DNA of 64,000 bases from Paucidesulfovibrio sp036541255 (GTDB taxonomy: Bacteria; Desulfobacterota; Desulfovibrionia; Desulfovibrionales; Desulfovibrionaceae). Within the stretch, counting starts at the first letter, position 1. Each line of letters starts with the position of its first letter. The notes beneath the pieces were generated by a model, which was given only the letters and a program-made list of their open reading frames with translations, was not told where the DNA came from and did no database searches. The translations under genes and the position numbers were made by a program. The stretch is from the NCBI GenBank assembly GCA_036541255.1, contig JAZHDD010000059.1, positions 62,001-126,000 of the forward strand. The letters are read 5' to 3'. This document shows, in pieces, positions 18,643 through 26,432 of the stretch.

Positions 18643-18775
18643 GGTTATTGAAAGCACAAAATGTATTCGTTTCATCCTCCAATTCAACGAAAACAAGATT
18701 GGTGATTGACGCGTGTTATTGGTTTGGATAACGTGTGAAAATACTAATTAATGGTATCCCGAACTGGAGGTGGGT

Positions 18776-19522
18776 ATGAAACGGTTATCGTTGGCTTGCG
18801 TTGCTGCGGCTTTGGTTCTTATGCTTTGTTCCAGCGCCATGGCGCATTTTGGAATGGTCATCCCCGACAAGGACGAGGTCCTGCAGGATGACAAGAATAT
18901 CCATTTGGCCCTTTCTTTTTCTCATCCTTTTGAAGGCATTGGGATGAATTTGGTCAAGCCGGAAAAATTTGATGTATATTTTGAAGGTAAAGCCACCAAT
19001 CTTCTTGGCAGCCTGAAAGAAACCAAAATAATGGATCATATGGCCTGGGGAGCGGATTACAAAGTGACACGTCCGGGCATGTATACGTTCGTGATGGAGC
19101 CGAAACCCTATCCTGAACCAGCCGAAGACAACTATATCATTCATTATACGAAGGTTGTCGTGGATGCATTCGAGGGCGGCGAAGAATGGAATCAGCCCTT
19201 GGGCATCAAGACCGAGATCGTTCCGCTGACCCGTCCTTTTGGCAACTATGCGGGGAATGTCTTCCAGGGGTTGGTGCTGGTTGATGGCAAGGCCGTTCCG
19301 TATGCCCGCGTCGAGGTTGAATTCTACAATAAGGACAAATCCCGCGAAGCTCCCAATGGCCGTATGATTACGCAGGAAGTCCTGTGCGACGGCAATGGTG
19401 TGTTTACCTTTGCCTGTCCCTGGCAGGGGTGGTGGGGGTTTGCTGCATTGACCGACGCCGACTACCAGATTGAAGGCAAGGTGGTGGAGTTGGGCGCGGT
19501 GCTTTGGATGGAAATGAAGTAA
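18776..19522 (+). CDS. DUF4198 exported protein
   Basis: A 248-residue secreted protein with a clear signal peptide (KRLSLACV, a hydrophobic core, cleavage after SSAMA). The mature part begins HFGMVIPDKDEV and is all-beta-like, as in the DUF4198 family. Members often sit beside cobalt/nickel ECF transporters, so a periplasmic metal-binding or delivery role is plausible. The ECF-type genes at 21.8-23.2 kb are close but not contiguous. ATG 18776 has GGAGG five bases upstream. A GTG two codons earlier overlaps that ribosome-binding site. The gene is monocistronic, with a terminator after it. Confidence 0.8.
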   Translation: MKRLSLACVAAALVLMLCSSAMAHFGMVIPDKDEVLQDDKNIHLALSFSHPFEGIGMNLVKPEKFDVYFEGKATNLLGSLKETKIMDHMAWGADYKVTRPGMYTFVMEPKPYPEPAEDNYIIHYTKVVVDAFEGGEEWNQPLGIKTEIVPLTRPFGNYAGNVFQGLVLVDGKAVPYARVEVEFYNKDKSREAPNGRMITQEVLCDGNGVFTFACPWQGWWGFAALTDADYQIEGKVVELGAVLWMEMK

Positions 19523-19541
19523 TCATAGCCAGTTGGTGATT

Positions 19542-19571
19542 AAAAAAACCCGGCCTTGGCCGGGTTTTTTC
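19542..19571 (+). terminator. Terminator after the DUF4198 gene
   Basis: AAAAAACCCGGCC/GGCCGGGTTTTTT hairpin with flanking A and T tracts, usable from either side. The convergent membrane-protein gene ends at 19585. Confidence 0.9.
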
Positions 19572-19584
19572 TTGGACAGCACGC

Positions 19585-20100
19585 TTAACTGGCCTGCTCG
19601 CGGGATATGATGAGTTGTTCTTCCCAGGATTCAAGAAGCAGAGGCTCATGGATTGGTTCTGGATAAGGTTCAAGAAATTCCAGGTCGGATTCGCTTTCAT
19701 GGAGCAATCGAAGAATGTCGGGGACGATTTCATCAGGGAATGCCCCGATCATGCCGCCTATAAACCCTCCAACGCAAGCACTGAGCGCGCAATACGGATG
19801 TGCTCCTATAAGTGCTTGTCCAAGAATGGCGACAAGTGAACCAAACAAAGCTCCTATGAGTGATCCATCGTTGGATTGCCCCATATATGCTTTTAGCCCA
19901 CGAAAAACTCGAAGAGCATTCTTGATAAAGAATCCTGTAAAGCTTCCTAAAAAGGCCGTAGTGCCGAGCAGTATCAAGCCTGAGAAGAAGTTATACATAA
20001 TGGATTGATGCAGCCAGTGGTATTCAACAATGCCGGACAAGCCTCCTGTAAGCAATAACCCATAAAAACATCTTTGTCGGACAAGGGTGAAATCACGCAT
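19585..20100 (-). CDS. Hypothetical multi-spanning membrane protein
   Basis: 171 residues of unknown function. There are about four hydrophobic segments (near 10-27, 33-57, 78-97 and 104-122), several glycine-rich (GGFIGGMIGAF), followed by a roughly 45-residue acidic cytoplasmic tail rich in E, L and P. I start at ATG 20100, which has GGAGGA four bases upstream. A second ATG 24 bases further upstream precedes that site. Not in an obvious operon. Confidence 0.65.
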   Translation of the reverse strand: MRDFTLVRQRCFYGLLLTGGLSGIVEYHWLHQSIMYNFFSGLILLGTTAFLGSFTGFFIKNALRVFRGLKAYMGQSNDGSLIGALFGSLVAILGQALIGAHPYCALSACVGGFIGGMIGAFPDEIVPDILRLLHESESDLEFLEPYPEPIHEPLLLESWEEQLIISREQAS

Positions 20101-20357
20101 TCTTCCTCCTGGCATATTTCGCAATCTTTTGGGGAGGGAGCAGCATTGTTGGCGTCATTTCTTGGTTGCCACAATGGTGATACGCTTCCTTCATTGGTCT
20201 CATCGGCAATTCCACCATATTGTTTATGTTTACTTTTGCCTTAAAGAACTGTAAGTGTTTTTTCCAGTTGCAAGGCTCATGTGGGCATTATTTTGAGTGA
20301 GAAGTTGTTTTAAACCCCTGAAGCGTGACGGCTTAAGGGCATGTGGAAGAGTGTCCA

Positions 20358-21638
20358 ATGAAGAAAGTTTGTATTTCAATTATTGTGGTCCTTGGAATGT
20401 GGGCACTCACTTTCTCGCTGGTTAAACCGAATTCTGCCCAGGCCGCAGGCTTTGGCTTGTATGAGTGGAGCGCGCGTGGAAACTCCATGGGCGGAGCGCT
20501 GGTAGCCACACAAAATCCTGATGCCTCCACTGTCGCCTTCAATCCCGCGGCCATGACAATGATTGACGAAACCGAAACCTTGCTTGGCGCTTCGTTCATT
20601 TCTCCCTCTGTGACGGTCGCCATTGATGGTGTGGATACCGTGACCGAAGATCAGACGTTTATCGTGCCGCACGCCTATTATGTGAACCAGATCGGAGAAC
20701 GAGTCTGGTTTGGTTTTGGCACCTATACCCGCTTTGGTTTGGGCAATGAGTATGATCGCGATTGGCAGGGCAATGATCGCCTGTACAAGGTTGATTTCCA
20801 GTCCTCCTCCATCAGCCCCACTTTGGCATTCAAGGTCACTGACGATCTTTCCGTGGGACTGGGGGCGGAGCTTTTCCTCGCGGCCATTGAGATCCGCCGC
20901 TTTTTGACCTCTGCCACCCTTGGCGGAATTTCTTCCGACATGGAGATGAAAACCTGGGGTCAGGCCATCGGCGCAAACCTTTCCGCGTACTATACCTTCA
21001 ATGACGAATGGGCTCTCGGTTTCATGTATCGGTCGGGTATGCGTCTGCATGGTGACGGCAACGTCAATTTGGAGGGCCCGCTGGCAAGCCACCCGGCCGT
21101 TCGCTGGGACAGCGGAGACATGAGCATGGATGCCAACGTTCCTGGCAGTTGGACCCTCGGACTTTCCTACACACCGTTCGAAGAGCTGGCCATGGAGTTG
21201 GATGTCGTCCGCACAGACTGGAGTTCCTACAAGACGTTTGGTTTCAGCTTCAACCCGGAGACCAATCTGCCCGACTCCATCCAGGAAAAAATGTATAAGG
21301 ATGTGTACCGGGTGCAGTTCGGCGTGGAATATTCCCCGCTGGATTGGATGACCGTACGCGGCGGCTACATCTTTGATCAGAGCCCGATTCGTGATGGCTA
21401 TGAAGATTATATGCTGCCTTCCAATGACCGCCAGCTTTTCAGCACCGGCCTTGGCTTCGCTTACGGGGATTGGACCCTGGATACTTCCTACACCTACATT
21501 GTCGCCAAAGAGCGCAACAACATGTCGCATCTGACCAATCTTGGTGGTCCTCTGGGGCTGGGCGGTGGTGGTTCGGATGTTGATTTCAAGGACGGCACCG
21601 TGCACATCTTCGGCGCGAGTGTTGGCTACAAATTCTAA
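20358..21638 (+). CDS. OmpP1/FadL/TodX family outer-membrane protein
   Basis: A 426-residue outer-membrane beta-barrel for hydrophobic compounds such as long-chain fatty acids or hydrocarbons. The signal peptide runs to AQAAGFGLYE, and the mature start AGFGLYEWSARGNSMGGAL is the FadL hallmark (N-terminal hatch). The protein ends in a C-terminal aromatic strand (GYKF) as required by BAM. ATG 20358 is preferred over an upstream GTG because GGAAGAG precedes it. Monocistronic, with its own terminator. Confidence 0.92.
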   Translation: MKKVCISIIVVLGMWALTFSLVKPNSAQAAGFGLYEWSARGNSMGGALVATQNPDASTVAFNPAAMTMIDETETLLGASFISPSVTVAIDGVDTVTEDQTFIVPHAYYVNQIGERVWFGFGTYTRFGLGNEYDRDWQGNDRLYKVDFQSSSISPTLAFKVTDDLSVGLGAELFLAAIEIRRFLTSATLGGISSDMEMKTWGQAIGANLSAYYTFNDEWALGFMYRSGMRLHGDGNVNLEGPLASHPAVRWDSGDMSMDANVPGSWTLGLSYTPFEELAMELDVVRTDWSSYKTFGFSFNPETNLPDSIQEKMYKDVYRVQFGVEYSPLDWMTVRGGYIFDQSPIRDGYEDYMLPSNDRQLFSTGLGFAYGDWTLDTSYTYIVAKERNNMSHLTNLGGPLGLGGGGSDVDFKDGTVHIFGASVGYKF

Positions 21639-21664
21639 CTTTCTCTCTATTCTTCCGCTTCAGT

Positions 21665-21692
21665 AAAGGCTCCTCTTTTGAGGAGCCTTTTT
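21665..21692 (+). terminator. Terminator of the FadL-type gene
   Basis: AAAGGCTCCTC and GAGGAGCCTTT form the stem around a TTTT loop, with a T-run following. Confidence 0.9.
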
Positions 21693-21787
21693 CGCGTCTT
21701 GACCTTGCCGCATGGCATATGAAACACATTCAAAACGCGTTATTTTGGTTCAGCAGTATTGTTGACTCGAGTCGGCAGGGAGCCTCA

Positions 21788-22516
21788 GTGATCCATATTC
21801 ATCAAGTATCATTTTCGTATTCCGGGAACGTTGCCGTCCTGGACAATATCTCTTTGCATCTTGAACCGGGGGGGGTGCACATTCTTGCCGGGGCCAACGG
21901 GAGTGGAAAATCTACCTTGCTCGCACTTATGGCTGGCTTGTATCTCCCCAAAGCAGGTTGGATCGGGATTGACGGGAAAAAGGGAGAAGCCATTCGTGAT
22001 CTGGGGCGATTGGTTTTGCAGGAATCGGATTTACAAATTCTCGGTGCAACGCCTGCGGAAGATTTACTTTTGGGGTGCGAGGAAAAGTCGGAAAACGTGA
22101 CAGAGGCGCGAGCAATGGCGGACCTTTTTCAACTGCTCGATTATTGGGATAAGCCCGTGCAAACATTGTCCGGCGGCATGAAACGCAAACTCTGTCTGGC
22201 AGCGGCGTTGCTGGACCGGCCACAGGTTCTGTTGCTTGACGAGCCGTTGAGCGGTCTTGATTATCCCGCTGTGTGCGAGATGCGCAGAATTCTTCGCCGT
22301 CAGGGGCAAGAGGGCATGACGCAGGTTGTTGCCGTGCATGATCTGGATCCGGTCATCGATTTGGCTGACACGCTGACTGTGCTCGCCTCCGGGCGATTGG
22401 TTTTGCATGGTTCGCCTGAAACAGTGCTGGCTCATGTACGCGAATACGGAGTTCGTCCGCCTGCCACTTGGCAGGCGGGGTTGGGGATTCGCGCCTGGGA
22501 TGAGGATGATGTTTGA
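21788..22516 (+). CDS. ECF-type ABC transporter ATPase (CbiO/EcfA-like)
   Basis: A 242-residue ATPase with Walker A GANGSGKST, Q-loop LVLQESDLQIL, signature LSGGMKRKL and Walker B VLLLDEPLSGLD. The Q-loop and VHDLDPVIDLADT resemble CbiO/EcfA subunits of energy-coupling-factor importers for cobalt, nickel or vitamins. GTG 21788 has GGGAG five bases upstream. An upstream ATG-initiated extension would add residues unlike the family. The stop overlaps the CbiQ-like start. A 10-bp palindrome (GACTCGAGTC, 21764-21773) lies just before the ribosome-binding site. Confidence 0.88.
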   Translation: MIHIHQVSFSYSGNVAVLDNISLHLEPGGVHILAGANGSGKSTLLALMAGLYLPKAGWIGIDGKKGEAIRDLGRLVLQESDLQILGATPAEDLLLGCEEKSENVTEARAMADLFQLLDYWDKPVQTLSGGMKRKLCLAAALLDRPQVLLLDEPLSGLDYPAVCEMRRILRRQGQEGMTQVVAVHDLDPVIDLADTLTVLASGRLVLHGSPETVLAHVREYGVRPPATWQAGLGIRAWDEDDV

Positions 22517-23210
22517 ATTTGCGGGCCGGACCGATCCACGTCTTAAGCTGCTTTTGGCTTTGCTGCTGGGCGTATTGATTTGGCGGGCGGGATGGCTCGG
22601 TGTCGCAGTGTACGCCATGGGATTGGGTACGTTTGTCGTGCAGGGGCGTGATCGCCTCTCCGGTGGTATGCGGATAGTACGAACCTACATTGTTTTTGTG
22701 CTCTTTTGGACCGCAGCCAAGTGTCTTGTGGATATATGGGGAGCATATTCTGTCGAGGATGCGCTGTTCAATGGCTTGCTGCTTGGTGAGCGTGTTGCTT
22801 GCCTGCTTCTTCTTGGAATGGCTCTCGGCGTGAGCACTTCCGCTCCAGCCCTTGGCCGAGGGTTGACAGCATTGTTGCGTCCCATTTTAGGGCGTCGACA
22901 TTCCTGGAAAATTGCATTGGCCTTTTCTCTTATGGTACATTATTTGCCAATGATGTGGCGCTCTTTGGACCAGATACGAGCAATTGTAAAGCGACGTTGT
23001 CCGAATCTCTCTGTATGCAAGCGTGTGTTGCTGCTGGCCCAGGCTCTACTTCGAAGCATGGGACAAAAAACATGGGATCAATCTTTGGCGGTTGCGGCGC
23101 GAAACATGGATCATGCCAGGGCGTGGCAATGCAGTTTTGCTTTCCGGTGGCGTGAATGGACAGGCGGGGCAGTCTTGGCTGTCGGGTTAGTGGCTCTTAC
23201 GATGCTCTAG
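22506..23210 (+). CDS. ECF-type ABC transporter transmembrane component (CbiQ/EcfT-like)
   Basis: A 234-residue membrane protein with FEFAGRTDPRLKLLLALLLG at the N-terminus, typical of EcfT/CbiQ (tDPRxKll). Several hydrophobic helices follow, then a cytoplasmic coupling region rich in arginine (RSLDQIRAIVKRR) and a final hydrophobic helix. It would pair with the ATPase whose reading frame it overlaps by about 11 bases. ATG 22506 or 22509 are both possible. No substrate-binding S component (CbiM, BioY or similar) is adjacent. The 3' end overlaps the convergent MauE-like gene by 24 bases. Confidence 0.85.
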   Translation: MMFEFAGRTDPRLKLLLALLLGVLIWRAGWLGVAVYAMGLGTFVVQGRDRLSGGMRIVRTYIVFVLFWTAAKCLVDIWGAYSVEDALFNGLLLGERVACLLLLGMALGVSTSAPALGRGLTALLRPILGRRHSWKIALAFSLMVHYLPMMWRSLDQIRAIVKRRCPNLSVCKRVLLLAQALLRSMGQKTWDQSLAVAARNMDHARAWQCSFAFRWREWTGGAVLAVGLVALTML

Positions 23211-23609
23211 GGAGAGCATGACCAAAACCGTTAGGCTGAGTGTGCTGATTATGCCGTCGCGAATAAGCGACCAGAGCATCTCCGGTTCCGCGGTCGGGTC
23301 TGTGCTGAAGCAGCCGCAGGCAACATCCAGTCCCCGCATATAATTGAATCCGAGCGCCACAAGAAATACCGCCATGAGTACCGTGGTAAGCAGGGCAGCA
23401 CCGCGTGCGCAAAGGTTCAAAATCAGGGCGATGCCGCAAATGAATTCCAGCCAGGGGAGCAATAGTGCGGCAGGATTGACAAAAAGCTCAGGGAGTATCT
23501 TGTAATTACTGATGATTTGGGCAAACGCCTCTGGATGCTGGAGTTTGTCGAAACTGGCCAGTAAAAAGACAATGCCAAGAAGATTCCGCAACAAAGAAGA
23601 GTGGTTCAC
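23187..23609 (-). CDS. MauE/DoxX-like membrane protein
   Basis: A 140-residue protein with four membrane helices, beginning LLRNLLGIVFLLASFDKLQ and carrying the cysteine pair ACGCFSTD after the third helix, as in MauE/DoxX redox membrane proteins. These are thought to help disulfide chemistry or electron transfer in the periplasm. GTG 23609 has GGAGG seven bases upstream. Its start overlaps the stop of the rhodanese gene (GTGA), so the two act together. Confidence 0.8.
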   Translation of the reverse strand: MNHSSLLRNLLGIVFLLASFDKLQHPEAFAQIISNYKILPELFVNPAALLLPWLEFICGIALILNLCARGAALLTTVLMAVFLVALGFNYMRGLDVACGCFSTDPTAEPEMLWSLIRDGIISTLSLTVLVMLSLEHRKSH

Positions 23610-24070
23610 TTTCCAGCCTCCAACAGTCCCCCGACCTGAAACCAGCCTTTCAAGCCTTCGGGCATGACTACCAGTTCCACTCCGCGCTCGCGCAACAGCA
23701 CAAGCAGGTTTTCCGCCATGGCACACTCCCTGCTGTCGCAATAGAGGATGAGGCGCAAGGGGTGCGTCCCCTTTTTGACTTCGGAGTACGGAATGTTCAC
23801 CGCGCCGCTGACATGCCCATCTGCAAATTCTGCCCGGCTGCGGGCGTCAATGAACAGGGTGGGGCCGTCAATGGCGGCCTGCATGGCTTGGGCAGGGGAG
23901 AGTGTGTTTATGGACGCCTGTTGCGGGATAGACGGATCTGATGACCGTGAAAGAGGAAGGCTGTCCGATCGAAAGTGGTTGGACGCCAATGCCAATGTCG
24001 TTGAAAAGAACAGGAGAAAGAGGGCTTCCCAAAGGAATGCTCCCCAGCGTCTTTTTTTTTGCATAGCCAT
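23606..24070 (-). CDS. Membrane-anchored or exported rhodanese-like protein
   Basis: About 154 residues. An N-terminal hydrophobic segment (FLWEALFLLFFSTTLALA) should place the domain in the periplasm. The rhodanese domain has FIDARSRAEFADGHVSGAVNIP and a candidate active-site loop YCDSRECAMAEN containing cysteine, so sulfur or thiol transfer is likely. It is followed directly by the coupled MauE-like gene, suggesting a periplasmic thiol redox unit. The start may be GTG 24073, ATG 24070 or ATG 24064. None has a strong ribosome-binding site. Confidence 0.8.
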   Translation of the reverse strand: MAMQKKRRWGAFLWEALFLLFFSTTLALASNHFRSDSLPLSRSSDPSIPQQASINTLSPAQAMQAAIDGPTLFIDARSRAEFADGHVSGAVNIPYSEVKKGTHPLRLILYCDSRECAMAENLLVLLRERGVELVVMPEGLKGWFQVGGLLEAGK

Positions 24071-24160
24071 CACTGCTTGTTGCGTTTACTATCGAAGGCA
24101 AAGTTTTACGCCACGGCTTACCGTTTGGCAACGCCAAGTCGGAAAGTCAGGGGAGGCGCC

Positions 24161-24985
24161 ATGCAGCAAATGGATACGGGAAATGTAAAAAAAATGCTCG
24201 ACGAGGCTCGTCCGGGCGAATTGGATGTCTTGGATGTACGACAGGAATGGGAATACGAGGAGTTTCATCTCCCTGGAGCGATTCTGGTTCCCTTGCCGGA
24301 ATTGCCGGACAAGATGGCGGGACTGCATCGTGAGCGGAGAATTTTGGTGTATTGCCGTTCCGGCAACCGCAGCATGGCGGCGGCCTCTCTTCTGGAGAGT
24401 CATGGCTTTCGTGATGTCGTGAATATGGATGGTGGCATGAGTGCCTGGCAAGGGGCCACAGCCGTGGAAGGTGTGTTGAGCGGTATGGAATTTTTCCCGA
24501 AGATAATGGAAACAGCCGATGTGTATCGTTTTGGGTATGGCATGGAGCGTGTCTTGGAAGCTTTTTATCGGCGTATGGCCGAAATAGCTCCCACCAGAGA
24601 AAGTGCGGATCTTTTTCAGACGCTGGCCGGCTTTGAGGAAGCGCATATGCGTAGTTTGTATATCCGCTATGGCCGGACCAGCGAGTCACCCCTCCCGCGT
24701 GAAGAGTTCGAGAAGCAAGCGCTTGCCGAGACAGGTGAAGGCGGCCGCGACCCAGAAGCCTACTTTGCCGACAGTCTTACTTCTCTTGTCGATTTGCGTG
24801 GCATTGTGGAAACGTCAATGATGATTGAAGCGCAGGCGCTGGATTATTATCAACGTTGTGCGCGGCAACCGGAACATGCCGATAGTGCGGAAGTCTTGCT
24901 GGTGCTTGCGCGTGAAGAACAGGGGCATTTGCGCATGTTGGGAAATTATCTTAAGAAATCAGCTGAAAGTAGTAATTTTTTATAG
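24161..24985 (+). CDS. Rhodanese-ferritin-like fusion protein
   Basis: 274 residues with two domains. Residues 1-110 are a single rhodanese domain (VLDVRQEWEYEEFHLPGA; active loop YCRSGNRS with Cys65). Residues 125-270 are a ferritin-like/rubrerythrin four-helix domain. The latter contains two ExxH motifs (FEEAHMRSLY and EEQGHLRML) and further glutamates in GMERVLEAFY and MMIEAQAL, enough for a di-iron site. No rubredoxin domain is visible. A role in sulfide handling or peroxide detoxification is plausible. GGGAGG lies four bases before ATG. The PilZ gene follows 11 bases later. Confidence 0.88.
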   Translation: MQQMDTGNVKKMLDEARPGELDVLDVRQEWEYEEFHLPGAILVPLPELPDKMAGLHRERRILVYCRSGNRSMAAASLLESHGFRDVVNMDGGMSAWQGATAVEGVLSGMEFFPKIMETADVYRFGYGMERVLEAFYRRMAEIAPTRESADLFQTLAGFEEAHMRSLYIRYGRTSESPLPREEFEKQALAETGEGGRDPEAYFADSLTSLVDLRGIVETSMMIEAQALDYYQRCARQPEHADSAEVLLVLAREEQGHLRMLGNYLKKSAESSNFL

Positions 24986-24996
24986 AAGGAAGAACC

Positions 24997-25638
24997 ATGG
25001 ACGTATCCATTGGTGTCAATGTGCTCATGGAATCCATGGGAGCGGCGGATCGCGTGAAATGCGTCCTTCAGGGGTACAGTCGCGACGAGTATCTCATCCT
25101 GCGCCTTCCTCTTACAGCCGGTATTCGTGCACGCGTTCCCGATGGAGCATTACTGACCTTTCGTTATTTGAACCGTGGAAAACTGATTTCCTTTCGCGCC
25201 AATGTGATGCGTTATCTTGCCGTGCCTTTTTCGCTGTTGTTTGTGACCTATCCCAAAAGATTCGAAGCCCATGACCTGCGCAGTGAGGAACGGCTTTTTT
25301 GTCATTTTCCAGCTACCTTGCGTCGGGGGCAAAAGGTCTTCCACGGGCTGATGCTTGATTTGAGCCATGGCGGCTGCCGCTTTTTCCCTGATGTGGAACA
25401 GAATCGTGCGCCCTTCAATTTGCGTATCAGCGATGTGGTCAAAGGGGAGTTTCGATTACCCAACGGCAGCCCGCTTGAATTCCGAGGCAAGATAACCGCA
25501 CTGGAAGGACATCCGCCGCATACCGTGGGGCTGCGCTTTCCGCAGGGGGATAGCCCGCTCAGCGGCGAACTGCTGACGTATATGGACGAAGTCCATAACT
25601 TGCGGGAACGGATGTTTGAACGGGGTGGAGTGGGTTAA
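24997..25638 (+). CDS. PilZ domain protein (YcgR-like)
   Basis: A 213-residue predicted cyclic-di-GMP receptor. An N-terminal PilZN/YcgR-like beta domain (about 1-95) precedes a PilZ domain with the RxxxR-type RSEERLFCHF and the DLSHGGCRFF (DxSxxG) motif, both needed for c-di-GMP binding. Such proteins adjust motility or polysaccharide output. It follows the rhodanese-ferritin gene after 11 bases and overlaps the convergent tlyA stop by four bases. Confidence 0.88.
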   Translation: MDVSIGVNVLMESMGAADRVKCVLQGYSRDEYLILRLPLTAGIRARVPDGALLTFRYLNRGKLISFRANVMRYLAVPFSLLFVTYPKRFEAHDLRSEERLFCHFPATLRRGQKVFHGLMLDLSHGGCRFFPDVEQNRAPFNLRISDVVKGEFRLPNGSPLEFRGKITALEGHPPHTVGLRFPQGDSPLSGELLTYMDEVHNLRERMFERGGVG

Positions 25639-26378
25639 GCGCGGAAACAGGCAAGGTATTCCTGGTTTCCCTTGGGGCCTTTGATCGCGGATGGAGTAAC
25701 TCCCGCGCAGGTCAGGCGCATTTCTCGTTCTACAAAATCAAGTACTTTTTGTATGGCTTCCTGACGATGCGCTTCCTCGCGTACAACACCTTTGCGGTTT
25801 TTTTCCGGTCCCAGCTCAAATTGTGGTTTGATCAGGGCCACGATGCAGCCTCCCGGTTTCAGGAAGCGGATGCAGGAGGGCAGGATCAGTGTCAGGGAGA
25901 TGAAGGAGACATCGATTACCACGAGGTCAACAGGTTCCGGCAGCAAATTGTCCGGGGCATGACGCAGATTGGTATTCTCCATGCTCACCACGCGTGAGTC
26001 GGCGCGGAGACGTTCGTGTAATTGCAGAGTGCCCACGTCCACCGCATAGACCTTGGAAGCGCCGTGTTGGAGCAGGCAGTCCGTGAATCCTCCTGTGGAC
26101 GCTCCCGCATCCAAGCAGACCGAATCGCGGACATCCAGCTGGAAATGTTCCATGGCTGTGAGGAGCTTCCAGCCTCCACGACTGACAAAACGTTCGGCCT
26201 GTTTCAGTTCCAGTATGTCGTCTTCACGTAACTGTTGCCCGGGCTTGTCCACGGGCACGGCTTCGCTGCCCGACACCAGCAGTACCTGACCGGCCATGAT
26301 CAGGCGTTTGGCCTTTTCCCGGCTGTCTGCAAGGCCCTGACTGAAGAGAAGTTGGTCGGCGCGTACTTTTGCGGCCAT
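25635..26378 (-). CDS. tlyA: TlyA-family rRNA (cytidine-2'-O)-methyltransferase
   Basis: A 247-residue protein with an N-terminal S4 RNA-binding domain (RADQLLFSQGLADSREKAKR) and an FtsJ-like methyltransferase domain (VCLDAGASTGGFTDCLLQHGA; VVIDVSFISLTL). It methylates 2'-hydroxyls of 16S and 23S rRNA. It is often annotated as hemolysin, but the domains indicate ribosome modification. It is the last gene of the run that starts with rpsF, 49 bases after thrC. Confidence 0.93.
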   Translation of the reverse strand: MAAKVRADQLLFSQGLADSREKAKRLIMAGQVLLVSGSEAVPVDKPGQQLREDDILELKQAERFVSRGGWKLLTAMEHFQLDVRDSVCLDAGASTGGFTDCLLQHGASKVYAVDVGTLQLHERLRADSRVVSMENTNLRHAPDNLLPEPVDLVVIDVSFISLTLILPSCIRFLKPGGCIVALIKPQFELGPEKNRKGVVREEAHRQEAIQKVLDFVEREMRLTCAGVTPSAIKGPKGNQEYLACFRA

Positions 26379-26398
26379 GTGTTTCCTTGGCGGCGAAA

Positions 26399-26432
26399 CA
26401 GGATGCCCCGTTATTCAGGATGCCCCGTTATT
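26399..26432. repeat. 17-bp perfect tandem duplication
   Basis: The unit CAGGATGCCCCGTTATT occurs twice back to back (26399-26415 and 26416-26432). It spans the thrC stop codon and part of the thrC-tlyA spacer, so on the minus strand the AATAAC stop context is duplicated. Confidence 0.95.

Noticed and set aside
18504..18731. Small plus-strand open frame across ffs
   Set aside because: It covers the SRP RNA and its terminator, which have diagnostic conserved sequence and structure.
25635..26378. Hemolysin interpretation of tlyA
   Set aside because: The S4 and FtsJ-like domains point to rRNA 2'-O-methylation. Nothing suggests a secreted toxin.
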